From Actinoalloteichus caeruleus DSM 43889 (lineage in GTDB: Bacteria > Actinomycetota > Actinomycetes > Mycobacteriales > Pseudonocardiaceae), in the NCBI RefSeq assembly GCF_000429185.2, contig NZ_AUBJ02000001.1:558001-622000 (forward strand): 64,000 nt of DNA, read 5' to 3'. Under the pieces are notes generated by a model. It was not told where the DNA came from. It saw only the letters and a program-made list of their open reading frames with translations, and did no database searches. A program made the translations under genes and the position numbers. Numbering within the stretch: position 1 is the stretch's first letter; every line of letters begins with the position of its first letter. Below are positions 1 to 9,312 of this stretch, in pieces.

Positions 1-97
1 ATCGTTCATCCCACACACCCTGGCCTGGGGATCCGGCGTGAGGGAGACCCTCCCAGGGCCCCGCTACGGCCCGCTGGCGACCCTAGGATGAAGCGTC

Positions 98-922
98 ATG
101 CCCGAGAACGTTCTGGGGGCCTTCCTGCGGGCCCGCCGTGAGGCCACCGCACCCACCACCGCCGGCATCTCCCCGGGCGGGAGACGACGCACCCCCGGTC
201 TGCGCCGAGCCGAACTCGCGGATCTCGCGGGTATCAGCGTCGAGTACCTGACCAGGTTGGAGCGGGGGCGCGACCGGCATCCCTCCGTTCCGGTGCTGCG
301 GGCGCTCGCCGACGCGCTGCGGTTGTCCCCGGAGGAACACGCGCACCTGCACCGGTTGGCGAAGTCGAGTGACATGGCGTGCGCCCGGACGTCGAGCCCA
401 GCCACCCCGCCCCCGCCGGTCGCGCCGGTCCGCCCGACGCTCCTCGCCCTGCTCGACCAGCTCGAACCGGCGCCGGCCCTCGTCCTGGACGCGCGGACCA
501 CCGTCCTCGCCCACACCGCCGGCTTCCGGGAGCTGGTCGCGTCGACCGGGTTGCTCGACGACCCCCGACCGAACCTGGTCCGATACCTCTTCACCGACCC
601 CCGGGCCAGGCTGACCTATCCGGACTGGCCGGTGGTCGCGGACGCCCGGGTGGCCGCGTTGCGCGCCTCAGCCGACCTCGGCGACCAGGACACCGCCGCG
701 CTGGTCGGGGACCTCGCGGCCACCGTCGGCGCGGAGTTCGCCGAGCGGTACGCGGCGTCGGCGGGTCTGCCGAGCGCGACCGGCACCGAACGGTGGAGGA
801 TCGGCGGCCACGAGATCACGATGGCCTACGAACGCCTGTCCCTGCCCGGTACCGGCCAGTCGCTGCTCGTCTACCTCCCGGGCCCGGCGGCGGTGGAGCG
901 GGAGGACCACCCCGCGGCGTAG
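98..922 (+). CDS. MmyB-like XRE-family transcriptional regulator
   Basis: A cytoplasmic DNA-binding regulator of 274 residues. Residues about 5-85 form a helix-turn-helix domain of the type GLRRAELADLAGIS followed by YLTRLERGRD, which is the signature of the MmyB/XRE group. The rest, about residues 105-260, matches the MmyB ligand-binding domain, with the typical stretch around PNLVRYLFTDPRAR. Family length is about 270-290 residues, so it looks complete. Members usually sit beside and control an oxidoreductase gene and may bind fatty-acid-like ligands; that partner is not visible here and may lie left of the window. The ATG at 98 has GGATGA a few bases upstream, a modest ribosome site. Family assignment is firm; ligand and targets are unknown. 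Confidence 0.85.
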   Translation: MPENVLGAFLRARREATAPTTAGISPGGRRRTPGLRRAELADLAGISVEYLTRLERGRDRHPSVPVLRALADALRLSPEEHAHLHRLAKSSDMACARTSSPATPPPPVAPVRPTLLALLDQLEPAPALVLDARTTVLAHTAGFRELVASTGLLDDPRPNLVRYLFTDPRARLTYPDWPVVADARVAALRASADLGDQDTAALVGDLAATVGAEFAERYAASAGLPSATGTERWRIGGHEITMAYERLSLPGTGQSLLVYLPGPAAVEREDHPAA

Positions 923-1412
923 CGCCAGGGCGAGCCCGGCACCGTTCCTCTCGGGCCTCACCGGACGCCCAGGGGGCGTCGTCCCGGAGTGTGCCGCACG
1001 ATGGACGGGCGAGTCGCTGGGGTGTTACCGAAGTACGTACCGAAGGCATCGGATTCAATTCCGTTGAGTTCAACCCCGGTTTCCTGGTGAGGGAGGGAGC
1101 TGGCTCCGCGCCAACGGCTTCTCCTGGTTTTCGTTGCGGGTCCCCGGGCGGAGTTGGTAATGTTCCGTCGAGCGTTGGGAACGGAATTTTCCTCATTCTC
1201 GGTTCGGATCGTGTTCTGTTCCTCCGATGCTGGTAGGAAACGTTCCACGCCGGCGGGTGGCGTTTCCGCGTCGGGTGTTCCTCGTGCGCTCCCACCCCTG
1301 TCGGATGACCCTGCCGTGTCGGCGAACTCGTCGAGGGACAGGCCCGGACCCCCGATGCCTCGGCGGTGCGCCCGGAGCGGGCACCAGAACGAACCACGAA
1401 GGACGTGTGGCT
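923..1412. other. Intergenic region without a recognised gene
   Basis: About 490 bases separate the MmyB-like regulator from the TylF-like methyltransferase. The part 1020-1245 is less GC-rich than its surroundings, as expected of a promoter region. It contains the palindrome GTACGTAC (1033-1040) and a short inverted repeat TTCCGT/ACGGAA (1163-1186) followed by four T. No reading frame here resembles a protein family. The methyltransferase promoter probably lies in this stretch, but I cannot pick out convincing -35 and -10 boxes. Confidence 0.5.
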
Positions 1413-2210
1413 GTGATCGCTAGGCAGAACACCTCGCACTCGAGCGCGCCCGACACCAGCGAGACCGGGGCCGCCCTGTACCTGGACCTGTTGGAGAGGG
1501 TGGTGACGAACCTGATCTACGAGGACGACGGAATCCCGAACCGGTACCTCCCGGACGGCCGGTTCGACCTCGACCGTCGCCAGAACGGGATCGACTGGCC
1601 CAGCGTGGCGCACACGATGGTCGGCCTCGAACGTGTGCGGAACGTGCGTTACTGCCTCGAACGCGTCCTCGCCGAGGGCGTACCCGGCGATTTCATCGAG
1701 ACCGGTGTGTGGCGAGGGGGCGTCTGCGTCTTCGCCCGTGGTGTGCTCAAGGCGTACGGATGCACGGACCGCGCCGTCTGGGTGGCCGACTCCTTCCAGG
1801 GCATTCCCGATACCGGCCCGGACGGCCACCACCTGGACCGCGCGTTGGCGTTGCACGAGGCCAACCATGTCCTGGGTGTTCCCCTCGATGTCGTGCGACG
1901 CAACTTCCAGCAGTACGGGCTGCTGGACGACCAGGTCCGTTTCCTGCCCGGCTGGTTCAGGGACACGCTGCCCACCGCGCCCATGGAGCGGCTGGCGGTG
2001 TTGCGCCTGGACGGTGACCTCTATGAGTCGACGACCGACGCCCTCACCAACCTGTACCCGAAGCTCTCGCCGGGAGGGTTCGTCATCATCGACGACTTCG
2101 TGATCGAGGCGTGTGCCCAAGCCGTGCACGACTTCCGGCAGCGGGCGGGCGTCGAGGAGCCCCTGGTCGCGATCGACGACGGCGGCGTCTACTGGCGCCG
2201 CGAGAACTGA
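1413..2210 (+). CDS. TylF/MycF-family sugar O-methyltransferase
   Basis: A SAM- and metal-dependent O-methyltransferase of the macrocin O-methyltransferase (TylF/MycF) family, which methylates deoxysugar hydroxyls in macrolides and related glycosides. Seen: the SAM-binding motif ETGVWRGG, then VADSFQGIP, then the acidic metal-binding motifs LRLDGDLYEST and VIIDDF near the C-terminus. About 265 residues, close to the family norm. The frame stays open back to 1227. I choose the GTG at 1413 because GAAGGA (1398-1403) sits 9 bases before it; GTG 1407 is too close to that site. Just downstream are a broken glycosyltransferase and a broken exporter, so this may be a survivor of a glycoside pathway whose substrate is no longer made. 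Confidence 0.85.
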   Translation: MIARQNTSHSSAPDTSETGAALYLDLLERVVTNLIYEDDGIPNRYLPDGRFDLDRRQNGIDWPSVAHTMVGLERVRNVRYCLERVLAEGVPGDFIETGVWRGGVCVFARGVLKAYGCTDRAVWVADSFQGIPDTGPDGHHLDRALALHEANHVLGVPLDVVRRNFQQYGLLDDQVRFLPGWFRDTLPTAPMERLAVLRLDGDLYESTTDALTNLYPKLSPGGFVIIDDFVIEACAQAVHDFRQRAGVEEPLVAIDDGGVYWRREN

Positions 2211-2236
2211 ACCAGCGGCCGCGCCCGGGATGCGCG

Positions 2237-2276
2237 GGGGTGCGGAGGGGGGCTTCCGCCTCGCCCCCGGCACCCC
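2237..2276 (+). terminator. Hairpin terminator after the TylF-like gene
   Basis: GGGGTGC (2237-2243) pairs with GCACCCC (2270-2276), and an inner GGGGGC (2248-2253) pairs with GCCCCC (2263-2268). It lies about 30 bases after the methyltransferase stop. There is no T-run, as is usual in GC-rich actinomycetes. Confidence 0.5.
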
Positions 2277-2391
2277 GTACCCGGCGGTGCCCCTCCCGTT
2301 GGCTGGCGGGGCGGCACCACGGACCACCGCGCGCGAATTCCTGGTCCGGTGCGCCGTCCCGCCCAGGGACCGGACGAGACGGAGTCGCGAC

Positions 2392-2791
2392 GTGCGTGCG
2401 CTGTTCTCGATCTTCCCCACGGTCGGGCATCTCTACCCGATGATCCCCCGCGTCAGGGTTCCGGGCGGGCGGCCACGAGGTGCTCTTCGCCGTGCCGCGC
2501 GACTGCACCGCCCAAGTGGCGAGTGCGGGTTCCACGGCGTTACCGACGAACGCCTCGTTCGACTCGGCGGCGTTGATCGTCGAGCTGATGAAGGAGCCGT
2601 GGACCGTCGACCCCCGCGACCCCGACGACCGCCACCGAACCACCCCGTACCCCCTCACCGAGGACACCCTCGCCGAGTCCGTCCGGACCGTGCGGTCGTG
2701 GTCCCCGGACCTCGTGGTGGTGGATCCGGGAGGCCGGCGCCCAGTTGGCCGCCGAACGTGCCGGCGTGGCCTGGGTACTGCTGCCGTGGGG
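2392..2791 (+). pseudogene. N-terminal remnant of a deoxysugar glycosyltransferase (GT1)
   Basis: The 5' end is intact: GGAG lies 8 bases before a GTG at 2392, followed by VRALFSIFPTVGHLYPMIP, the classic start of macrolide-type GT1 glycosyltransferases. The match then continues in other frames: AGGHEVLFAVPRDCTAQV near 2466, SPDLVVVDP near 2700, and EAGAQLAAERAGVAWVLLP near 2730. At least two frameshifts are therefore needed to read it, and homology stops near 2791. The C-terminal nucleotide-sugar-binding half is missing. It cannot encode a working enzyme. It supports a former glycoside pathway together with the TylF-like gene just upstream. Confidence 0.7.
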
Positions 2792-2849
2792 ATGCTGGTC
2801 CCGCCGGATATCCCGGTCGCCATGACCGTTCCCGTGCTGAGGACGGTGG

Positions 2850-3236
2850 GGGACCTGGAACGGCGAGCGGGTGTCGAGTCGATCTCGGGACGGTTCGACC
2901 CCGGTCGCGGGCCAGGTTCGTGATCGCCTGGCTGACCGACGCCTCGTTCTCCGGGGCGAGGGCGGACGCCGCCCCGTCGATGAGCACGATCCGGGCCTTT
3001 TGGGCAGCTCCCTGGCGATGGACACCCGCTGGCGTTCCCCTCCGGACAACTGGGCCCCGGCCTCACCCACCCGGGTCTGCCAGCCGTGCGGAAGACGGTC
3101 CACGATCTCGTCGACCCGTGCCGCGCGGGCCGCCTCCCGCAACTGGTCGGCGGTGGCGTCCGGTCGAGCGAGCCGCGGGTCCTCCTCGGTGGTCGCGTCG
3201 AACAGGTACACGTCCTGGAAGACGACGGGTGGAGGG
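2850..3236 (-). pseudogene. Fragment of an ABC exporter ATPase domain
   Basis: On the minus strand a nucleotide-binding domain can be read from the Q-loop (VVFQDVYLF) through the ABC signature LSGGERQRVSIAR. A frameshift follows, and then a degraded Walker B region reading LIDGAASALAPENE, where intact transporters have LLDEATSALDPENE; the catalytic glutamate is thus replaced. No Walker A motif and no membrane domain can be found upstream. Sequence style and position suggest a type I exporter of a natural-product cluster. It lies head-on to the glycosyltransferase remnant. Function is certainly lost. Confidence 0.65.
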
Positions 3237-3635
3237 CGAAGACGTCGTCGCCACGGACTGCCCGCTGGTAGTGGTCCGACGGGACGTCGGGAGCGTCCTC
3301 GTCACGGCCGCCGCTGGCCACCACGTCCGCCAGGAACTCCGTCAGCATGTCCCGCTCGGGGAACACGTCCACGACGGCGAGCCCCGCTCGGGCACCGACC
3401 TGGACCGTCAGGCGCCCGCCAGCGCACCGGGGCCACCGGGAGACGTGGACCACCGGACCCCAAGTGGCCGGGAGTGTGGACCGTCCCGCGCCGGGGCGCT
3501 GGTGGGTGGAGCTGACGAAGGCGTGGCCGGGACTGGCGCGACCTCCCGTGTTCGTGAACGCGGGCGCCGCCCGCTCCCCCTCGGTCCACCGGCCGGCGGT
3601 GAGGGAGGGTTCCCAGCGCGCCCTCCGGAAGCCCC
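3237..3635. other. Gene-free stretch, probably further decayed DNA
   Basis: Between the ABC fragment and the O-methyltransferase no complete gene is visible. A minus-strand stretch near 3230-3400 reads as VDVFPERDMLTEFLADVVASG, which has protein-like composition. It belongs to no family I recognise and is not joined to a start or a stop in a sensible frame. It may be part of the same lost transporter or another relic. Confidence 0.3.
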
Positions 3636-4328
3636 TCAGCCCGTCCGCAGCGACAGTTCGTTCCCCCGGGTCTCGTCGAAGGGGACCGTCAGGGTCAGGT
3701 AGCCGTTGTGCGGGGCCCGGACGTGGTCGCGGTAGTCGGACACCGCCTCGATCGCGTTCTCGGCGACGACCAGCGCGCCGGGGCGCAGGTACGGTTCCAC
3801 GAGCCTCAGGACGGGGAGGTAGAGGGAGAACGCCCCGTCGAGCAGGAGCAGGTCCACCGGCTCGGCGGGCTCCGCGCGCAGCGTGTCGAGGGCGTCCCCG
3901 ACCCGGACGTCGACCAGGTCGGCCAGTCCCGCCTCCGCGAGGTTCTCCTGGGCCCGTGCCGCCTTGGCGGGCTCCAGCTCCGTGGTGACCAGGTGACCGG
4001 CGCCGTTGTCGCGCAACGCGGCCGCCAGGTACAGGGTCGAGACCCCGAACGACGTCCCGTACTCGATCACGAGTCGTGACCTCGTGGTCCTGGCGCAGAC
4101 GTAGAGGAACTGGCCGAAGGTCGGGGACACGCTGAAGTAGTTGTCCGCGTACCGGTGGTACAGGCTCCGGTAATCGCGGGCCTCCTCTTCCAGCGTCCGC
4201 CGGATCAGGTCCTCGTCCGCCATCGCCCCGCCTGGGCGGTCCTCCAGGACGGGTTGGTCGGCGGCCTCGGCCTCCTGGTGCAGACGTGCGATGACGTCGG
4301 CCACCCGGGGGTCCGTGAGTGAGTTCAT
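3636..4328 (-). CDS. Class I SAM-dependent O-methyltransferase
   Basis: A 230-residue soluble O-methyltransferase of the caffeoyl-CoA/catechol type (Methyltransf_24-like). Seen: a helical N-terminus, SAM-binding motif I around VIEYGTSFGVSTLYLA, an acidic residue in TTELEP that would bind the SAM ribose, and DLLLLDGAFSLYLPVL with the family's LLDG motif. The ATG at 4328 is preceded by GAAGGAG at a good distance, so the start is secure. It looks intact, unlike its neighbours. With the TylF-like gene it may belong to an old tailoring set; the acceptor cannot be deduced. Confidence 0.8.
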   Translation of the reverse strand: MNSLTDPRVADVIARLHQEAEAADQPVLEDRPGGAMADEDLIRRTLEEEARDYRSLYHRYADNYFSVSPTFGQFLYVCARTTRSRLVIEYGTSFGVSTLYLAAALRDNGAGHLVTTELEPAKAARAQENLAEAGLADLVDVRVGDALDTLRAEPAEPVDLLLLDGAFSLYLPVLRLVEPYLRPGALVVAENAIEAVSDYRDHVRAPHNGYLTLTVPFDETRGNELSLRTG

Positions 4329-4939
4329 GGATGCTCCTTCAGTAACAACAGGGCCGGCACCGGACCGGACGTGGGCCCCGCACCAGGTGAGGTGGCACTC
4401 CGCGTGCTCCGGTTCGGGTCGACGGGCGTGGATGGGACGTGGGGGCGCCGTGCCGCCCGGTGCGCGGGCGGGATCGGCGGGTGCGGGCGGGTCCGGGGCC
4501 TCGGGCGTCGTGGTCCCCCCGCTCGCTGGTGTCGCCCTCGCCAGGCCCCGGAGCCACCGGGGGGGAGTGGTCGCCGGCTGAGGAGCGGGAGGCGCTCCCG
4601 GTGGCAGCCTTCGTCAACGGTCTCCTCCCACCCGGTCAGGGAGCGCGGACGTCTCGGTGGGAAGGACCGAGGGCGGCGTCCCGACCTGCCACCTGCCGCC
4701 GCACCCCGCGAGCCGGTCGGCCCTCCTCCCGGGAGAGGCTCCCGCACTGCCCTCGACGATTTCCGAGGATGTCGTGGAGGGGAGCTGGAGTGCGGCTGGG
4801 CGGGCGCGGGTTCCCGATCCGCCAGCGAGCGGATCACCCGTGCGGTGGGGGCGGGGTAGCTGGTCGCGCCGCGCGGTGGTAGCGGAGCTGACCGTCCGGA
4901 GGGCCTGGTCGCCAAGAGGGTCGCTGACCGGGGCGGGGA
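4329..4939. other. Intergenic region without a recognised gene
   Basis: About 600 bases of GC-rich sequence. All open frames here have arginine- and proline-rich compositions typical of antisense shadows, and none matches a family. It may be eroded coding DNA, since both flanks carry tailoring genes or their relics. Confidence 0.4.
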
Positions 4940-5473
4940 GGATCGCCGGACCGCCGGTCATGCCCGAAACCGCCTCGACGAGGTCGTATCCGACACCGGA
5001 GGGGAGCGGGGTCACGGTGGAGACGGCGAGCCCGGCCGTCGCGCACAGCCGTGCGTAGTCGTTCCGGATCCGTTCCCGGCCACCGTCATCAGCATCATGT
5101 TCAGGTCGCTGAGGTAGCGGCGTCGACCACGGCCGAGGCGGTTCCGGGCGGCACGGGTTGGACGATCAGCACTTTCCCGGACGTGGGCATCGCCCCCGGC
5201 GACAGCGCAGGATGGTGGCCGCACGGTCGTCGTCCCAGCCGCGCATGATGCTCTTGAGCGGGTAGAGGTCCCTCCCAGGCGGAACCGCCGTGAAGCAGTC
5301 GCCGGCGCTGGTCTCACACCGGTCGCCCAGTCCGGTGGCGCGCGTGGCGGGGTTCGTCACCGAACTGGTCCGTCCGCCAGTTCGAGCTTGATCGCCACGT
5401 CGAGCGCGTGCGTCGCGAGAGCGCTGTACCCACAGCGCATCAACGTGGCTCGCGCGGTTCTGAACTCCGTCAT
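4940..5473 (-). pseudogene. O-methyltransferase remnant (acetylserotonin OMT type)
   Basis: A minus-strand gene with an intact start: GAGGAG lies just before the ATG at 5473. The N-terminus reads about 38 residues, including YSALATHALDVAIKLELADG, which is the dimerisation start of Methyltransf_2 enzymes, then hits TGA. Farther down other frames give GLGDRCETSAGDCFTAVPPG, then LKSIMRGWDDDRAATIL, then SDLNMMLMTVAG, then TPLPSGVGYDLVEAVSG. These are the catalytic and C-terminal motifs of the same family, in order. An intact member is about 330-350 residues, so roughly half is gone, mainly the middle, and several frameshifts remain. It is non-functional and is the third relic in this 3-kb stretch. 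Confidence 0.7.
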
Positions 5474-6102
5474 CGATGCTCCTCTGGTACTCCGTCATGA
5501 GCTGTCCGGACGTCCTCGGGCTGTCCCTCCGCCCGTGCCCGCGCCGCACGCGAGGAGGCGGAGGGAGGAGACGCGCGTCGCGTTCCGGCGGGCCTTGGGT
5601 CGACCCGGTCGCGCGTCGGGGTGGGGAGCGGGCACGACCCCTTGCCGTCGGCCCGGGTCAACGGAGCTGGCGGTTCGCATCGTGGCCGGAGCATCACCCG
5701 CCCAGGTCGCCCACCGGCGGCTCCCCCGTGCCCTGGCACCGGGTGACGCACGGTGCTGTCGACATCGTGTTGGCCCCTTCCCGCTGGTCGGAAACCAAGG
5801 ATGTAGTGCGGATCGGACGAAGTCTCTGTGGTGGCACCGAACGGTTTTCCGAACGCCGTCCGGGCACTACCGAAACCGGCGGCCACGTGGTCGTCCGGGG
5901 GACGGGAGACGGAGCGGAAGGCGGAGGAGTCCTGGCCGGACGAGGGGCCGCCGCTTCCGAGCGACGGCCCGCGTGGCGCGGAAGCCCGGCACTCCCGGGT
6001 TCGCTCCCGTGCGGTGGTCGTCCACTCCGCTTCGCGGTGGCGGCCGTGCCACGAATCCTGGCGTCAGTCGCGGAGTGGGCGGCGGTGGAACAAGACGAGG
6101 TC

Positions 6103-6116
6103 TGGTTCTAGAACCA
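6103..6116. promoter_or_regulatory. Perfect 14-bp palindrome (distal operator candidate)
   Basis: TGGTTCTAGAACCA is a perfect palindrome. It shares the consensus TGGTyCTAGrACCA with a second site 111 bases downstream. Two such sites upstream of a regulator gene suggest binding by a dimeric repressor or by the regulator itself. The binding protein is unknown. Confidence 0.5.
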
Positions 6117-6213
6117 CCCTGGCCCTCCCATGACGCTGGCCGGTGCTGTGATCAGGGTGGATGGCGGAATCGCGGAATCGTGGGGAGGGAAATCCGCTGT
6201 GGTGGGTGAACGG

Positions 6214-6227
6214 TGGTCCTAGGACCA
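6214..6227. promoter_or_regulatory. Perfect 14-bp palindrome (proximal operator candidate)
   Basis: TGGTCCTAGGACCA is a perfect palindrome that differs from the distal site only at the symmetric pair next to the central CTAG. It lies about 190 bases before the regulator start and immediately upstream of a possible -35 element. Confidence 0.5.
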
Positions 6228-6403
6228 TTGTTGTCCCGACCGTGCGGTGTTAACCTCGTTCCGAATTCGACCCGGGATGACGTTGTTCGCGAAATCTGGT
6301 CAGGAAACTCCGCTAACGGTTCGCGGTGGACGGAACGAGGTCGTTGTCCTCCAGTCGTCGAACGTTTTCCTTTCCCTGTCGTCAAACCTGTGCAGACGGA
6401 GCC

Positions 6404-9186
6404 GTGTCAACAGGCGAACTGATCTTTACGGAATTCGACGAGAAGCGCCCGTTCCGCCGTGCTGGTCACGCGCTCGTCGGACGCCGGGAGCACCTGCGAG
6501 CGGTCCGCACCGCGCTGGCGGCGGTCGCCGCAGGAGACGAGGCCGTCATCCTGGTCGAGGGCGGCGCTGGAACCGGGAAGTCGGCGCTGTTGCGGGCGGC
6601 GGGGAGCAGCGCCCACGGCCTCGGGCTGCCCGTGCTCCCCGTGTCTGCGAGTTCGTACGAGGCAGACGAACCGTTGGGATTGGCACGGCGGATCTGCGAG
6701 GCGGCGGGCACCGAACCCCCAGCGCTCGTCGACGACATACCCGAGGCGCGCCGCGTCGTCTTCGAGCGGGTGACGGCGTGGGCGCGTGGCGCGCCGGCGC
6801 TCCTGGCCATCGACGACTTCCAGTGGTGTGATGCCGCCTCCCTGCGCTGCCTGTCGTTCCTGCTGCGGCGCGGGGTTCGCGGTCTCGGTGTCCTGGCCAG
6901 CCTCACCACCGGGGTCAGCGGTGCGGACCCCGTGCTGGTGGACGAGGCGCAACGCTCCCACCCCCGGCCGGTCCGGGTCCGGCTCGGTCCACTCGGTCGG
7001 GCCGAGGCCGACCGCCTCGTGGCCGGCGTTCTCGGACCCGTACCCGCCGACCTCCGGGCCGCGCTGTTCGAGTGGACGGGAGGGAATCCGTTCCTGCTCG
7101 ACGAGGTCCTCACCGAGCTGCCCGGCCACCCGAGCGGTCAGGTCACCGACATCGTCCCGCGAACGGTGTACCCGTGGTTGTCCGGGTTACTGGCCAACGG
7201 CAACCCGGTCTGCCTGCCCGTGGTACGTGCGTTGGCTGCCCTGGGCGACCACGCGAGCCCGACGGTGCTCGGTGAGGTCGCCGGTCTCTCCGCCCTGGAG
7301 GTCGACTACGGGATCCGCGCCCTCGCCGAGCTGTCGCTCCTCCGGTCCGGCCCTCGACCAACGTTCGCCCATCCGGTCGTCGAGGCCGCCGTGGCCAGGC
7401 AGATCACGCCGCATGAGCTGGTGAGGCTGCGGCTGGTCGGGGCCCGGTGGCTCGTGACCACCGGCGCGCCCGAGACCTCGGTCATCTCCTACCTGGTGGA
7501 CAGCGGTGTCGCCGACCACCCGGAGGGCGCGGAGCTCGTCGTCGCGACGGCGCGTGGGATGGTGGACCGGTCACCACCGGAGGAGGCGGTGGCCCGGTTG
7601 CGGGACGCGCTCTCACGTCGACTTCCGCTTCCCGTGCGGACGGAGCTGCTCCAGCTGTGCGCGCGGGCGGAGTTGGACCTGGACGTGGGGCTGGCGGAGC
7701 GCCGGTTGGGCGAGGCCGTGGTCTTGCTGGGGTGCTCGCGCCGGCCGGCGGTCCTGGTCGACCACGCCCGCGCGTTGCACGCCCTCGGGAGGTTGGACGA
7801 GGCGGCACGTCTGCTGTGCTCCGTCGACGCCGAGACGCCCGCCGGGGAGCGAGACCCCGCGTTGCGGGACCGTGTCCGCCTGGAGCTCGCTACCATCGTG
7901 GCCGGTGACCCGGCGGTCGCGATGGCCCCGACATCCGATCCCCGGGACGCCGTGGCAGCGGTCGTCCACCTGTTGGTCGATGGCGGTGTTCGTGGCGCAC
8001 CGCGTCACGGTCTCGCCCTGGGCGACCTGTGGGACCTGCTCACCCCGGCCGCTCCCGACGGGCTGCCGTTGACGTGGTTCACGGCGGTCCGGGCACTTCT
8101 GTCGGCAGGCGAGGGCGCGGGTCTGTTGTCCTACGCCCGGCTCTGGGTTTCCGCCGCCCGGCAGGGAACACTGCGCCTGGCGCTGGGGCACGCGCAACTC
8201 GCCGAGGCGTTGTTCCGCCTCGACCGTATCCGCTGCGCGGGGCCGCCGTCAACGACGTGTTGCGGCAGTGGGAGACGCTGGACCACCCGGGCGGGTGCCT
8301 TCCGATCATCGCGGCGATGCCCCCCGTCCTCGACACGCTGATCGAACGCGACGAACTGGACTCCGCCGTCGAACTGCTGCGGCAGCTGCCCCTCAACCCC
8401 GACCGCCGTCCGCACTGGCACCAGCTGGCCCTGCTGCTCCGCCGTGGCAGACTGCGCAGGCTGCTCGGCGATCCGGCGGGTGGCCTTTCCGACCTGGTGC
8501 GGTGTGGCCGGGTCCTCAGGGAACGCGGTTCCCGGGTTCCGCATCCGCTGCGCTGGCGTCGTCACGCGACAGTGGCCCTGCTGGACCTCGGCCGGCTGGA
8601 CGCCGCGCGCCGACTGATCGACGTGGAGCTCAGCGACGTCCGACGACGCTCCCCAGTGGGGAACGAGCTCGGGGTGACCCTCAGGCTCGCCGGTCGGGTG
8701 GCCGGGCCCTCCGTCGGCCTGGGGTTGCTCAGCCAGTCGGTGGAGGTGTTGGAAGCCGGTGGCTCACGTGTCGAACTCGCGCGGTCGCTGGGGGAACTGG
8801 GAACGGCCCTCTCCCGGATGGGCCGTTCCCGAGCGGCACGGTCGCGGTTGCGCCGCGCGTGCGGGCTGGCGGAGGAGACCGGGGCGGTCAGGCTGAGGGC
8901 ATGCCTGGAGGCCCGGCTCCGGGACGCCGGGGGGCGGGTGCGGAAACAGGTGACGGGCGTCGGCGCCCTCACGGCCGGCGAGCGCCGGGTCGCCCGCCTG
9001 GCGGCGACCGGCCACACGAACCGCCAGATCGCGGCCGAACTCTTCATCACGCGCCGTGCCGTGGAGATGCACCTGACCCAGGTCTACCGGAAGTTGGGGA
9101 TCAGCGGACGCGGTCAGCTCGCCCGTGCGCTCGACGACGCCGACGACCCGGTGGTCCGGCATGGCGTTGTTCCAGCGGGTCGGTGA
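6404..9186 (+). pseudogene. LAL-type LuxR regulator split by a -1 frameshift
   Basis: A large ATP-binding LuxR-family regulator of about 927 residues if read across one shift. The first part has the P-loop VEGGAGTGKSALL (about residue 55), the Walker B stretch ALLAIDDFQW and a helical middle. The second part ends in a complete LuxR DNA-binding domain (LTAGERRVARLAATGHTNRQIAAELFITRRAVEMH, given in two halves: the scissors helix and the recognition helix). Homology runs to LFRLDR at 8227 and resumes one base back as YPLRGAAVNDVLRQW. A single missing base there explains everything. The GTG at 6404 is chosen for its nearby ACGGAG; a GTG at 6326 is also possible. LAL proteins often activate antibiotic clusters. 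Either the gene is recently inactivated or the assembly has an error. Confidence 0.75.
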
Positions 9187-9278
9187 CCAGGGGCGGCGGC
9201 GGATCGCGGCGGAGGGGAGGGTGCCACCCCCGTCCCACCGGGCTCGTCGGACCTCGCACCAGAAGTGGCGGGTGAGGT

Positions 9279-9309
9279 GGCGCCCGGGAATCATCTCACC
9301 CCGGGTGCC
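9279..9309. terminator. Hairpin between convergent genes
   Basis: GGCGCCCGGG (9279-9288) pairs with CCCGGGTGCC (9300-9309) at 9 of 10 positions, with an 11-base loop. It lies between the stop codons of the LAL regulator and the convergent dehydrogenase, where a bidirectional terminator is expected. Confidence 0.55.
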
Positions 9310-9312
9310 GTC

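Larger units (their letters stand above)
5474..6403. other. Upstream region of the LAL regulator, no gene
   Basis: About 930 bases with no credible gene on either strand. The right half (6100-6400) has lower GC and carries two related palindromes listed separately. A promoter-like TTGTCC (6230-6235) with TTAACC about 15 bases downstream follows the second palindrome. The regulator gene begins at 6404. Confidence 0.4.

Noticed and set aside
1163-1190. TTCCGT/ACGGAA inverted repeat with TTTT as a terminator of the MmyB-like gene
   Set aside because: The stem is only 6 bp with a 12-base loop and lies 240 bases past the stop. It is too weak to call.
5388-6209. A 273-codon plus-strand open frame
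   Set aside because: It runs antisense to the start of an O-methyltransferase relic, has shadow composition and matches no family.
8215-8240. Programmed -1 frameshifting in the LAL regulator
   Set aside because: No slippery heptamer or clear downstream pseudoknot is visible at 8227. A missing base or mutation is simpler.
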